Source: a virus. From it: a DNA stretch of 29,975 nt. The notes under the pieces are model-generated. The model made no database searches. It was not told the DNA's origin and saw only the letters and a list, made by a program, of their open reading frames with translations. How positions within the stretch are numbered: position 1 is the first letter of the stretch; every line of letters begins with the position of its first letter. The DNA is taken from the IMG/VR virus record IMGVR_UViG_3300028400_000024, positions 1-29,975 of that record; one strand, 5' to 3'. The position numbers were made by a program, and so were the translations under genes. Shown here one piece after another: positions 21,291 through 29,397 of this stretch.

Positions 21291-23329
21291 CAATCCTTCC
21301 TCAACTTCTTGCAGATGAACCCATCGCCGGACAAGGGAAGCCCTTTCGCCCAGTCCGGCTTCTGCGACATGATACCAACCAGTGTCTCCAGCGCCTCCTC
21401 GGCCTTCTCTTCCGGCGCGACACAAACAATCTGGTCATGGATGTGCAAACGAATATCAAGACCCGCCTCATCGGCCTTGCGGAGGCCGTAGGCCAGCAGG
21501 TCGCGGGCAATCGCCTGGACGCAGTTCTCCACGATTTTTCCACCATGAGTTGAAACACGCATCCACTTCCCGTCCTGCTGAGCCATATAGGTGACCTGCA
21601 TCTTGCGGTCCCCCCACGGCGTCGTGACCTCTTCCCAGCGCGGCTTGTAGTAATAGAGGTGCCGCCCTGACGGCAGCCGGATGCGCATCCACCTCCGGCC
21701 CAACTCGAAGAGCAGCTTGCCAACGCGCACCCGCCGTCCGTCGCGCACGCACATCTCCAGGGCGTCGTCAAGGTCATACCACAAGGTCGTGACCTTGCGA
21801 TAGGTGGACCGGAACACTTCCACCATCTCGGCGGACTGTCTCTCCGTGAGTTTTACGCCCATCGACCAAGCGTATCCAAGTAGGCCCTTAGCCATCTCCA
21901 TACCAGTCGCCGGGTCTCTCTCGACGCGCCCTGGGCCAAGACGATATGCCGCCCCGAGGACGGCAGGCTTGGCCAGCGTTCGCTTGCTCTTATCCCCCGC
22001 GTCGCACTCGGCCTTGATGACCTCGTAGGGCGTGTTGAACAGGCGGGTAGCGAAGTCGATATATGGGTCCTTTCCCTCGGCAAACACGCGCAGGATTTTG
22101 CTCTCCCCGGCCAACCAGCCGACCACGCGGTTCTCAATGGCCGAATAGTCGGCGTCCACTAGGACATAACCCTCCGGGGCCTGCGCAACGGCCCGTATCA
22201 TGCCCTTCAGGACCTCGATTGGTTCGCCGCCGGTCATGAGTTCCAGGACGGCAGGCTCATCCACGACCTCCAAGAGGTCCGCCGTCTCGTCGTAATGCTC
22301 CATGAGCCATTTCGGCGGGCGCGGAAGGTTTTGCGGCTGAAAAGTCCGACCGGCCCACCTGCCGGTGCGCATGGCCCCATAGAACTGGAACGCCCCGCGC
22401 AGCCTGTTTCCCGGGCCTATGGACCGTTCGATAGCCCGATACTTCTTGGGGCTGGTCAGGGAGGCTTTCTGGTAGATTTGCAGGGTCTCCCTCAGGAATG
22501 GGTCCATGTCTTCAGCTTGCTCCAGCGCCGCGGCGATAGTAGCCGCCCGCATATCCCGACCGGGGTAGCCTCGCGCCTGCGCCCAGGCGAGCATTGACGG
22601 CGCGTGGTTCGGTTTCGCCAACCCGGTGCGCTCACGAACGATGTCCATGAGGCGCTCTTTCTCGACGTCATAAAGGTCGGCGGCGTTGCGCGCCATACGC
22701 AGATTGATAGGGATGCCCCGGTCGTTAATTTTCTGGTCCAGAAACCACTCTTCCCAAATGAAATCCGGAACAGGTGGGAGGTAGCTCGCCACGAGACGCT
22801 GGGCTTCCACGTCGCGCCGATTGTATTCGCAGAACTCTTCCCAATCTTCCGGGTGGTCCTCCGGCAGGTTTCTGGTAGCCGGGTTCTTCTTCGTCGGACG
22901 GCGCGGCGCGCAAAACTTGCGCACGAGCCGAGTTCCCGTCTCCAGTTTCTGCTTCGGAATGCCCAGAGCCTTGCCCGCCGTCTCCAGCTTGCCGGGAAGA
23001 CCTGCATGATAGGCCCGGACCATCGTGTCCCGCCAACGCTCGGTGGTCACGCCTATCCGCAGGACGCGCTCCGTGATGTAACGCTCGAACGGGGCGTTCC
23101 AGGCCTCCACAAGGACATCGTTGTCCCGCAGAAGCTCAACAAGGTCTGCCGGTGGCTCCGAGTCCTTCGTGGCGTCCCACTGGTAAATAGGACCATCATC
23201 GACAGCCCATGCGGCAAGGAGAACCTCGCACTCCGGGTGCGCACTGTAGGCGTCAAGGCCCACCTTACGCAGGTCCAGAGGGCAATAGGTCTCATAGTCC
23301 AACCAGAGTGTCGGACGCTTGATGTCCAC
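21290..23329 (-). CDS. Family A DNA polymerase with 3'-5' exonuclease
   Basis: This 679-aa protein combines exonuclease and polymerase parts. Exonuclease: motif I is LDYETY (Asp11, Glu13), motif II is EAWNAPFERYI, and motif III is EYNRRDVEAQ. Polymerase: motif A is YVLVDADYSAIENRVVGWLA with the catalytic Asp; the finger helix region is KRTLAKPAVLGAAYRLG; motif C reads LHIHDQIVCV. The catalytic motif C Asp is present, but the usual HDE is HDQ. There is no 5' nuclease domain. It is the replicative polymerase of this phage, acting with the primase-helicase, the DUF2815 protein and the nucleases around it. It starts 42 bp after the DUF2815 gene, beyond a hairpin. Confidence 0.96.
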   Translation of the reverse strand: MDIKRPTLWLDYETYCPLDLRKVGLDAYSAHPECEVLLAAWAVDDGPIYQWDATKDSEPPADLVELLRDNDVLVEAWNAPFERYITERVLRIGVTTERWRDTMVRAYHAGLPGKLETAGKALGIPKQKLETGTRLVRKFCAPRRPTKKNPATRNLPEDHPEDWEEFCEYNRRDVEAQRLVASYLPPVPDFIWEEWFLDQKINDRGIPINLRMARNAADLYDVEKERLMDIVRERTGLAKPNHAPSMLAWAQARGYPGRDMRAATIAAALEQAEDMDPFLRETLQIYQKASLTSPKKYRAIERSIGPGNRLRGAFQFYGAMRTGRWAGRTFQPQNLPRPPKWLMEHYDETADLLEVVDEPAVLELMTGGEPIEVLKGMIRAVAQAPEGYVLVDADYSAIENRVVGWLAGESKILRVFAEGKDPYIDFATRLFNTPYEVIKAECDAGDKSKRTLAKPAVLGAAYRLGPGRVERDPATGMEMAKGLLGYAWSMGVKLTERQSAEMVEVFRSTYRKVTTLWYDLDDALEMCVRDGRRVRVGKLLFELGRRWMRIRLPSGRHLYYYKPRWEEVTTPWGDRKMQVTYMAQQDGKWMRVSTHGGKIVENCVQAIARDLLAYGLRKADEAGLDIRLHIHDQIVCVAPEEKAEEALETLVGIMSQKPDWAKGLPLSGDGFICKKLRKD

Positions 23330-23349
23330 GGCAGGCCTCCAATGTATCA

Positions 23350-23369
23350 GGAGGGGCCGAAGCCCCTCC
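23350..23369 (-). terminator. Hairpin with UUCG tetraloop between ssb-like and polymerase genes
   Basis: On the minus strand GGAGGGGC-TTCG-GCCCCTCC forms a perfect 8-bp stem closed by the very stable C(UUCG)G tetraloop. It directly follows the DUF2815 stop. No U tract follows, so it probably attenuates or stabilises RNA rather than ending transcription. Confidence 0.6.
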
Positions 23370-23371
23370 CG

Positions 23372-23989
23372 TCAGAAGATGTCTTCCTCGTCGTCGTCGA
23401 ACTCTTCCGCACCGAGGTCCTCGTCGTCGAAGTATTCCTCCGGCTTGACGCGGGACGTGGCGAACGGTTCACCATCGGCGCGGAACTGCACGGCCTCCAG
23501 CACGGCGGCAATGCGCTTGCCATACCGGGGGTGGTCCATCGCCCAGATGGTCACGACGGCATTCACCCAGCACCCGGCATAGGGACGCCCGTCCTCCTCG
23601 GTCAAGCGCACCCACTGTCCGTTGGCCTTGCGGTTGTCCACGACCTCCGGCGGGCCGAGCTTCTTCGCCCGACGGGCCGACAGTATCATGTGGCCCTCGT
23701 ATTCCGGGCGGGTCTCCTCGTCGCCGTCGCGATAGCACCGCTTGGACATCGGAATCTTGGGGGGGTTGTTCGGCCACTTGTCGCGGATGACCCCCTTCAT
23801 GGCCTCCTTGACCTTGCGGTCTTCCTCCTCGAAGTTCTCAGCGTCCTTGGGCAGCATGAAGACCGCCCCGTAGGCCGCGTTGTCGGCATCCGTGCCAGGT
23901 CCGGCATACGGCTCCCAAAGGTGCGGAAACGACAGCCTCCAGTTCTTCAGGACCACCCGGCCCAACGGCTTATCCGGCTTCTCACTCAT
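23372..23989 (-). CDS. DUF2815 family, putative single-stranded DNA-binding protein
   Basis: This 205-aa protein matches DUF2815. The start region has VVLKNWRLSFPHLWEPYAGP, followed by a YGAVFMLPKDA segment. It then has KPPEI-type Pro-rich loops (NNPPKIPMSKRCYRDGDE), the GHMILSARRAKKLGPPEVVD segment and CWVNAVVTIWAMD. The fold of this family is compared with phage T7 gp2.5-type OB-fold ssDNA-binding proteins. The extreme C-terminus is strongly acidic (FDDDEEDIF) and ends in an aromatic residue, exactly the kind of tail with which such proteins contact polymerase and helicase. It overlaps the DUF2800 stop (ATGA). A strong hairpin follows it. Confidence 0.92.
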   Translation of the reverse strand: MSEKPDKPLGRVVLKNWRLSFPHLWEPYAGPGTDADNAAYGAVFMLPKDAENFEEEDRKVKEAMKGVIRDKWPNNPPKIPMSKRCYRDGDEETRPEYEGHMILSARRAKKLGPPEVVDNRKANGQWVRLTEEDGRPYAGCWVNAVVTIWAMDHPRYGKRIAAVLEAVQFRADGEPFATSRVKPEEYFDDEDLGAEEFDDDEEDIF

Positions 23990-25215
23990 GTCAGCTCTCC
24001 TTCAGTTTCGGTTTCATCGAACCAGTCCCGCCGATACTCCGGCTTGGGGCTGGCCTCGGACGCCAGGACAGGCTTCGGTTCGCCCACCTTGAGACGTGGG
24101 GCGATGATACGGTCGTATACCTCCTGCCCCAGCTTCTGCCTGAGCTTCGAGAGTGCCAACAGCTTCCGCTGGAAGCCCTCGTCGCCCAGGATGGCCTCGA
24201 CCTCCCGCTCCACCTCCGGCAGGAAGTCCTTGTCGATGGTGGACGGTGGTCTGCGGCCAAGAACGACCTTCAGGCCCGGGAACTTCTTCCCGTTCAGCGC
24301 GGCCTGAAGGGCAATGTCATGTATCTCGTCGAGCCACTTCTTGATTTCGGCACGGTGGAGAACAAGCCGGGCCACCTGCTCGTCCGAGAGGCCTGCGACA
24401 CCTGACCGCAGGGTAGGCTCATCTGCGTTGACCTCATCGAACGCCAGGTCCACCTGCTTGGCGAACCAGCGATTACGCTCTTCGCATGTCCGCATGGCCG
24501 CCGCCGGGCAGAACTTGCACTGCACCGGGCCGGGGATGCGAGGGGCGTCCTCCTTGCGGGTAGCCCTGGCCGCCTTCTGGATTTCCGGAACCTTGTGAAG
24601 GAGGTCCCGGACGGAAAGCCGCCATTCCCCACCGCCGCCCGGTGCGCGCGGCTGCTCGATGACCAGGATGGCCTCAATGTCCTCCGGCTTCACGGAAAAG
24701 TGCTTGCGCACCTTCTGCCAGGCCCCGAGGGCATACATGATGAGCTGCTCGTTTTCTTCCGGGTGAACCGGCACTCCCACCCCATATTTCCAATCGAAGA
24801 CGACCAGCTCGTTCGTGGCTGGCGTAGCCAGGACCACGTCCGCCGTGCCGAAACACGGCTCGCCCACCAGGGTGGAGAGGTCCAGCCGCTCCTCGATGAG
24901 GCGGATGGTATCCGGAGACGACATGGCCTCAATCCATTCGAGACCCGCTTTCATGTGGCGAGCCATCTCCTCGGAGAACGTGATGGTGCCCTCGTGAACC
25001 TGGCCATCCTCGACCCACCGTGCCGGGTATTCCGCCCCAATGAAGTCCTTCGGGTCGAGACCGAAGGTCAGGACTTCCGCCGCGACCTCGTGAAACACGG
25101 TGCCCTCGGCGGCAGCGAAACCTGCCGTGTCAGGCAGCCCCTGCGTGGCAGCGATGCTGCCAGGGCAACGCATCCAACGGTGGGCGGCGGACGGGGCAAG
25201 CCGGGCGTGGGCCAT
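23986..25215 (-). CDS. DUF2800 family PD-(D/E)XK (RecB/Cas4-like) nuclease
   Basis: The ATG at 25215 overlaps the previous stop (TGATG); a GTG one codon earlier is possible. It gives 409 aa. The start has APSAAHRWMRCPGSIAAT, typical of DUF2800. The nuclease motifs are the His in EGTVFHEVAAE, the Asp in FGTADVVLAT, the D-x-K in VVFDWKYGVGVPV, and the downstream NEQLIMYALGAW helix. Cysteines lie at the N-terminus (RCPGS) and in CKFCPAAAMRTC, a C ... CxxC-x7-C arrangement like the Fe-S cluster of Cas4/AddB nucleases. It is expected to be a DNA exonuclease working beside the DUF2815 protein, in a common phage replication-recombination pair. Confidence 0.93.
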   Translation of the reverse strand: MAHARLAPSAAHRWMRCPGSIAATQGLPDTAGFAAAEGTVFHEVAAEVLTFGLDPKDFIGAEYPARWVEDGQVHEGTITFSEEMARHMKAGLEWIEAMSSPDTIRLIEERLDLSTLVGEPCFGTADVVLATPATNELVVFDWKYGVGVPVHPEENEQLIMYALGAWQKVRKHFSVKPEDIEAILVIEQPRAPGGGGEWRLSVRDLLHKVPEIQKAARATRKEDAPRIPGPVQCKFCPAAAMRTCEERNRWFAKQVDLAFDEVNADEPTLRSGVAGLSDEQVARLVLHRAEIKKWLDEIHDIALQAALNGKKFPGLKVVLGRRPPSTIDKDFLPEVEREVEAILGDEGFQRKLLALSKLRQKLGQEVYDRIIAPRLKVGEPKPVLASEASPKPEYRRDWFDETETEGELT

Positions 25216-25823
25216 CACACAATCTCCGCGTCCTCGTTCTCCTTGACGTAGAGGTCGTAGGCCTCCCGGAGTTTGCCCATGACTTCGTCGATGTTGTCGT
25301 CAGGCACCTCCTGAAGACGCGACACCCCGGCTTCCTCCAGCGTGGACTTGGCTGCGCGGAAGAACTGACGATACACGGCAGGCCCTTTCTCCCGGGCGGA
25401 GGTAAGCATGTTGGACAGTTCCTTGGCCGCCTGGACCTTGGGGTTGTCCTGGTGGATTTCGACCACCTTTTCCTCCGGCTCGATGTGGGTCTCTTCCGGC
25501 TCGGGTTCCTTCTTGGCCGCTTTCTTCGGCTTGGTGGAGGTCTCATCCTTCTTGGCCGCCTTCTTCGGCTTGGCGGTAGCCTTCTTCTCTTCCGGCTCGG
25601 GTTCCTTCTTGGCCGCCTTCTTCGGCTTGGCGGTGGCCTTCTTCTCCTCCGGCCCCGGCTCGTCCTTCTTCTCGGCCTTCACCTCGGCCATCATCTCATC
25701 GGCCTTGTGGCTCCCCTTCAGAGCCTCAGCATGGATTTCGATGGCCCGCGAGAATTGGTTCAGGGCCGCCGTGTGGGCCTCCAGAGCCTTCGTGAGGCCC
25801 GAAATAAGGGCGTCAAGGGACAT
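25215..25823 (-). CDS. Protein with lysine-rich KKAAKK repeats, unknown function
   Basis: This 202-aa protein has a helical N-terminal part (residues 1-55), then a low-complexity stretch (about 50-120) with three repeats of the type KKATAKPKKAAKKEPEPE. The C-terminal part (about 130-202) is a helical domain with REKGPAVYRQFFRAAKSTLE. The Lys-Ala-Pro repeats resemble histone H1-like or HU-type tails and could bind DNA without sequence preference, perhaps as a replication accessory or DNA-compacting factor. GGAG lies before the ATG at 25823. The repeats are related at DNA level to those of the small gene next to the capsid gene. Function is inferred only. Confidence 0.8.
   Translation of the reverse strand: MSLDALISGLTKALEAHTAALNQFSRAIEIHAEALKGSHKADEMMAEVKAEKKDEPGPEEKKATAKPKKAAKKEPEPEEKKATAKPKKAAKKDETSTKPKKAAKKEPEPEETHIEPEEKVVEIHQDNPKVQAAKELSNMLTSAREKGPAVYRQFFRAAKSTLEEAGVSRLQEVPDDNIDEVMGKLREAYDLYVKENEDAEIV
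25495..25660 (-). repeat. Imperfect tandem repeats encoding Lys-Ala-Pro segments
   Basis: Copies of a unit encoding KKATAKPKKAAKKEPEPEE occur here, interrupted by a variant (KKDETSTKPKKAAKK). One stretch is identical over 32 nt to 9787-9818. Confidence 0.75.
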
Positions 25824-25833
25824 GGTCTTCTCC

Positions 25834-26232
25834 TCACTTCTCGTAGTTCACCTCAATCCGGGAAGCCGGTGGTTGCTCCCCGAATGCTTCCCGGCAGGCC
25901 TTGAGAAACGCTCTCCGCGCGGCCTGCATCTCCGCCAGCGAAGCTGACGAATTGACGACGTTCAGATATTCATCGATGGCCTGGCGCAGCGGCACCTCGC
26001 CGCGCTGCCGGGCAACAAAGTCCATCCAGGAGCACTCGGCCCCGGCGAGAGAGCGATGCAGCTCCTTGGCAAGTTCGAGATTGCGGGTGGAAAGGCGGAC
26101 AAGGGCGTCCGCGTATGGCAGGTTGGCCAGAAGACCGTCGAGAGAAGAAACAACTTTGCTGGCGTCGTAACCCATGAACCGGCTTCCCTGTTTCCGTTTT
26201 AACGGCAGCACCCTAGACGACTTCCTGACCAT
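25834..26232 (-). CDS. Small helical protein, unknown function
   Basis: The ATG at 26232 has GAGG eight bases upstream and gives 132 aa (MVRKSSRVLPLKRKQGSRFM); an alternative ATG at 26175 (MGYDASKVVSSLDGLLANLP) would give 113 aa and a more conventional N-terminus. The body is predicted helical with charged residues, and the end is REAFGEQPPASRIEVNYEK. I recognise no family. It sits in the replication operon between the primase-helicase gene and the repeat-rich gene, 15 bp after the former. If the longer start is used, its basic N-terminus might bind DNA. Confidence 0.75.
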   Translation of the reverse strand: MVRKSSRVLPLKRKQGSRFMGYDASKVVSSLDGLLANLPYADALVRLSTRNLELAKELHRSLAGAECSWMDFVARQRGEVPLRQAIDEYLNVVNSSASLAEMQAARRAFLKACREAFGEQPPASRIEVNYEK

Positions 26233-26247
26233 CTGTCAATCCTCAAA

Positions 26248-28893
26248 TCAAAGAAGTTCAGATGGGTCTTCAGGATCCCACCATCCCTGCTGAAGGTATC
26301 GGTGGATTTCCTCTTGGTCCCCACCTATGCGTTCGTAGAGGGTGGTTGGAATGTAGGCATTGACGGTGCGACCTAACCTCGTCCGCACCCGACCGGTGAA
26401 CCCTTCCACGTCCTCCAACCTGGTCAGCACGCCGCGCGCTGCAAGCTGGTCGAGAACCTCTCGGGTGGTCGCCCTGGTCACCCGTTCGTCGTTCGCAAGG
26501 ACGCCAAGGGTGGGAAGTATTTTCTGCTTCAAGAGGTTCGAGGACACGACGGCCAGGGCGACCCGTCGGGCTTCGTCTCCCTCATCGAAATCCGACGGAA
26601 ACAAGTCTGTCGGATTGATGGTCGGCTCGGTCACGAGGCTCTTGATGGCATCCATGAGCACCATCACCGGCGTGTCAATGGTGTTCCCGCTGACGATGAC
26701 CTCGAACTCCCTGCGGACCTCCGAGGGCATCTGGAAAAACGGCGGCATGTCCCGCTTGTTGAAACCCTTGCGGGAAGCGTGTTCCTCCCACCGGTGGAGC
26801 GCCTCGGCCAGGATTTGATGGAGGTTGGCGTTGAACCACCCCCAATCGTAGCGGCGCGCCATGGTTCGAATGAGCAGCACACGCCGCTCGCCAGTGATGT
26901 CACGATAGATGGTCGGGGTGTTCGTTGTGCCAATGACAACGAACCCGCGCGGCACTTCCACGGCCTCGCGGGCATAGGGCATCCGATGCCGGTCGTGGGT
27001 GGCCGATATGAACGCCTTGAGAGCCTCCATCTCGGACTTGTGGTAAGATTGCAGCTCGGCGGATTCCACCACCACTTTGTCCCAGCAATACTCGACGGCC
27101 CAGCCGGGTGACCATTCATGGTGGGTCGCCGTCAGGAAGAAGTCCTGATCAAGGGCCAACCGGGCCAGCATCTCCGATTTGCCGCAGCCTTGTGGGCCAC
27201 ACAAGACCGGCATGTAGGGAAGCGGGATGCCTGGCGCGTGCGTGCGCGCCACGATGGCGAGAGGGAGGAGCCGGGAGACCCATCTGTGATATGGCGTGTC
27301 GGCGATGCGGGTGGTCTTGATGAGCCAAGTTTCGAGGCGCGACGTGCCATCCCACTCCGGAAGGACAGCCCGCATGAAGTCGAGCTGGGTGTTCCTGACG
27401 GAGGACACCCTCGACGAGATGGCAAGAAGCTGGCCCAGGACCCTCTGTTTGGACACCCCCACCATATCGTAGCCGCCCTTCTCGATGGGGGCGGTAAGAA
27501 CCCTCGTGATTTCATCAGCAACGAGTTCGACGGTCGGGTTGACGATGAGGTCTCCAGTCAGCTCGAACAGCTGCTCTTCATCCACCCTGGGGTTAGGCAT
27601 CCGCAAGTCCCGGTAGAGGAGGCCTTGAAAGCGGGGGTCGTTTTCAAGGATGAGCCGGATGTTGTATTCCGACTTCCGCGGCAGGCCAGCCTTGCTGAGG
27701 TCGAGCAGCGGGATGACCTTGCTGTTCGGGGCTTCCTCCTCATCCAGAGCCTCCAGCAGGCGCTCGGTGCGGGACAAGCCTTCCTCCTCGCGCAGCTCGT
27801 CCACCAGGCGCGCAGAGAAGCCCGGTGGGGCGCTGGACGAGGACGCCCGGCGCTTGTCGGTCAGAAGCTGCTCCATGCGCCGCGTCGATGGCCAGTCGGG
27901 GGGCGGCGTGCGGGCGTAATCGAGGCCCTCGTCCAGATGCCCAAACCGATGAGCGCGGACCAGGTCGAAAGCGTTCCAGAGGCGTCCGGAGGCCGGGTCG
28001 GAGGCATGGTGGCTATAGGCCCAGAGGTCGTCGTAGGTGAGCACACCGGGGGCCGACGAGCTGGGGATGTAGTGATACCGGTCGTCGTCGATGCGCTCGT
28101 AAACATCATGCAGGAACGTGGTTATGGCGTCGTGTATCGAGAACTTGCGGCAGAAGGCCCCGATGGGGAACGGCTTGTCCCGCGGGTCTTCGAGGTCCTT
28201 CGTGGAGCGCGGGGAGGCCGGGGTGTTTATGGGCGACGGGAGGGCTGTCAGGTCCCCGCCGAACACGAGGTCGAACTCCTCCAGCAGGTAGTCCGGCTGG
28301 ATAGGTTGAGCCTGGTTGTGGAAGCGGCAGATGTATTCCTGGTCTGGTGACACCACCGGCCAGAACATTGGCTGGCTGAGGGACGCCGTGGCCTTCCAAT
28401 CGATGCCGTCGGGGATGCCGTCCGGGAAGATGGACTGGAGGGCCAAGGGGAGGACGACATCCCACTCCGAAGGCGTCACGCCGCGTGTGAATGGAAAGAT
28501 GAGCCGGACACGAGGGGAAGCCGGGGTATGGCTGCGGGTGGTGTGCAGGATGTGCGCCGTCGGCAGGGGAGGGCCATCGAGGATGTCTCGGGCGAGAGAC
28601 GGGTCGTCGATGTCCACCGTGATACCCCACCGGGTGGCAACGTTGTTGTTGGACCGGCGTGGTATATGGAAGTCCGCAAGGACATAGTAGCCCGCTTTGG
28701 CCTTATCCTTCGTGCGGGTCGCTCGGTCGGCCTGGAGGTAGGTCTTGATGGGGAGTTCGGATTGCAGGGGATGGCGCAGGTTCTCGTGGAACTCCCCCCA
28801 TGTGAGTTCAAGGCGCTTCAAGGCCGGGGACACCCCGCGCCCGGTGTGGAGGATGAGCTTCTTGTCGGTGAGTGTGTCGGATGCCGCAACCAT
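26248..28893 (-). CDS. AEP-like primase fused to VapE/VirE-type helicase
   Basis: I choose the ATG at 28893 (MVAASDTLTDKKLILHTGRG), with GGAG nine bases upstream; the open frame extends to 28971, but that part lies in an inverted-repeat region. The protein is 881 aa. The N-terminal ~200 residues resemble archaeo-eukaryotic primases: ITVDIDDPS (Asp94/Asp96), then SHTPASPRVRLIFPFTRGVT with Ser121-His122, and a downstream Asp (about 165). A linker with HHASDPASGRLWNAFDLV follows. The C-terminal half is VirE/VapE ATPase: LCGPQGCGKSEM (Walker A, about 565-573), DKVVVESAELQSY (Walker B-like), GTTNTPTIYRDITGERRVLL (sensor and arginine region). It is the likely initiator/primase-helicase of the module. 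Confidence 0.95.
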   Translation of the reverse strand: MVAASDTLTDKKLILHTGRGVSPALKRLELTWGEFHENLRHPLQSELPIKTYLQADRATRTKDKAKAGYYVLADFHIPRRSNNNVATRWGITVDIDDPSLARDILDGPPLPTAHILHTTRSHTPASPRVRLIFPFTRGVTPSEWDVVLPLALQSIFPDGIPDGIDWKATASLSQPMFWPVVSPDQEYICRFHNQAQPIQPDYLLEEFDLVFGGDLTALPSPINTPASPRSTKDLEDPRDKPFPIGAFCRKFSIHDAITTFLHDVYERIDDDRYHYIPSSSAPGVLTYDDLWAYSHHASDPASGRLWNAFDLVRAHRFGHLDEGLDYARTPPPDWPSTRRMEQLLTDKRRASSSSAPPGFSARLVDELREEEGLSRTERLLEALDEEEAPNSKVIPLLDLSKAGLPRKSEYNIRLILENDPRFQGLLYRDLRMPNPRVDEEQLFELTGDLIVNPTVELVADEITRVLTAPIEKGGYDMVGVSKQRVLGQLLAISSRVSSVRNTQLDFMRAVLPEWDGTSRLETWLIKTTRIADTPYHRWVSRLLPLAIVARTHAPGIPLPYMPVLCGPQGCGKSEMLARLALDQDFFLTATHHEWSPGWAVEYCWDKVVVESAELQSYHKSEMEALKAFISATHDRHRMPYAREAVEVPRGFVVIGTTNTPTIYRDITGERRVLLIRTMARRYDWGWFNANLHQILAEALHRWEEHASRKGFNKRDMPPFFQMPSEVRREFEVIVSGNTIDTPVMVLMDAIKSLVTEPTINPTDLFPSDFDEGDEARRVALAVVSSNLLKQKILPTLGVLANDERVTRATTREVLDQLAARGVLTRLEDVEGFTGRVRTRLGRTVNAYIPTTLYERIGGDQEEIHRYLQQGWWDPEDPSELL

Positions 28894-28926
28894 GAACGTC
28901 GTCTCCGGCTGTCCCTCGCAGTCCCT

Positions 28927-29057
28927 CCCAGATGCCACCGCAACCCTGTGGTTCCTCCCTGCGGTGGACAACCTACGGCATCCGATACTTGGGTCAGTGC
29001 GGCATCTGGGACCAAGAGCGCCGCAGGGAGGAGCCGCAAGATTGCGATGGAGGAACC
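28927..29057. promoter_or_regulatory. Interleaved inverted repeats upstream of the primase-helicase gene
   Basis: Perfect dyads include TCCCAGATGCC (28927-28937) with GGCATCTGGGA (29001-29011), TCCTCCCTGCGG (28953-28964) with CCGCAGGGAGGA (29021-29032), CCACCGCA (28935-28942) with TGCGGTGG (28960-28967), and GGTTCCTCC (28950-28958) with GGAGGAACC (29049-29057). The pairs interleave, so they cannot all form at once. This may be an operator, an untranslated switch in the primase mRNA or an origin element. Confidence 0.6.
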
Positions 29058-29280
29058 CTACCGGGGTCGGGATGCGTTGTCAAGAGGGGCCTTGAAAAAT
29101 AATTCCTGAGCACGCTGGTCGGGAATGTTTCACGGCATTTTTGAGAGGGCCAATCGGGTCGATTTCAGGGTGGTTTCAGGGGTTTTTGAAATCGCCGGAA
29201 GTGGCCAGAAATACATAACTCCCTATAGAGGCATATGAAAAAAATGTATTTGGGTGCTATCTACCCTACGGTTGTGGATT

Positions 29281-29321
29281 ATGGGTATTCTACCTACCCC
29301 AGGTTAGGGGAATATACCCAT
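29281..29321. repeat. Dyad symmetry ATGGGTAT ... ATACCCAT
   Basis: Outer arms ATGGGTAT (29281-29288) and ATACCCAT (29314-29321) flank an inner CCCC/GGGG pair with a short loop. It looks like an operator or hairpin within the AT-rich region. Confidence 0.5.
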
Positions 29322-29397
29322 TACATCTTTTTCCTACAACTGCCAGGAATCCATTTAGTTTCTGGCCAGGAAGATATAAAAGATTGAAAAACCGCCA

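Noticed and set aside
29220-29236. T7-promoter-like core CTATAGGGAG on the minus strand
   Set aside because: Only the downstream core matches; the upstream recognition part does not, and there is no phage-type RNA polymerase gene here.
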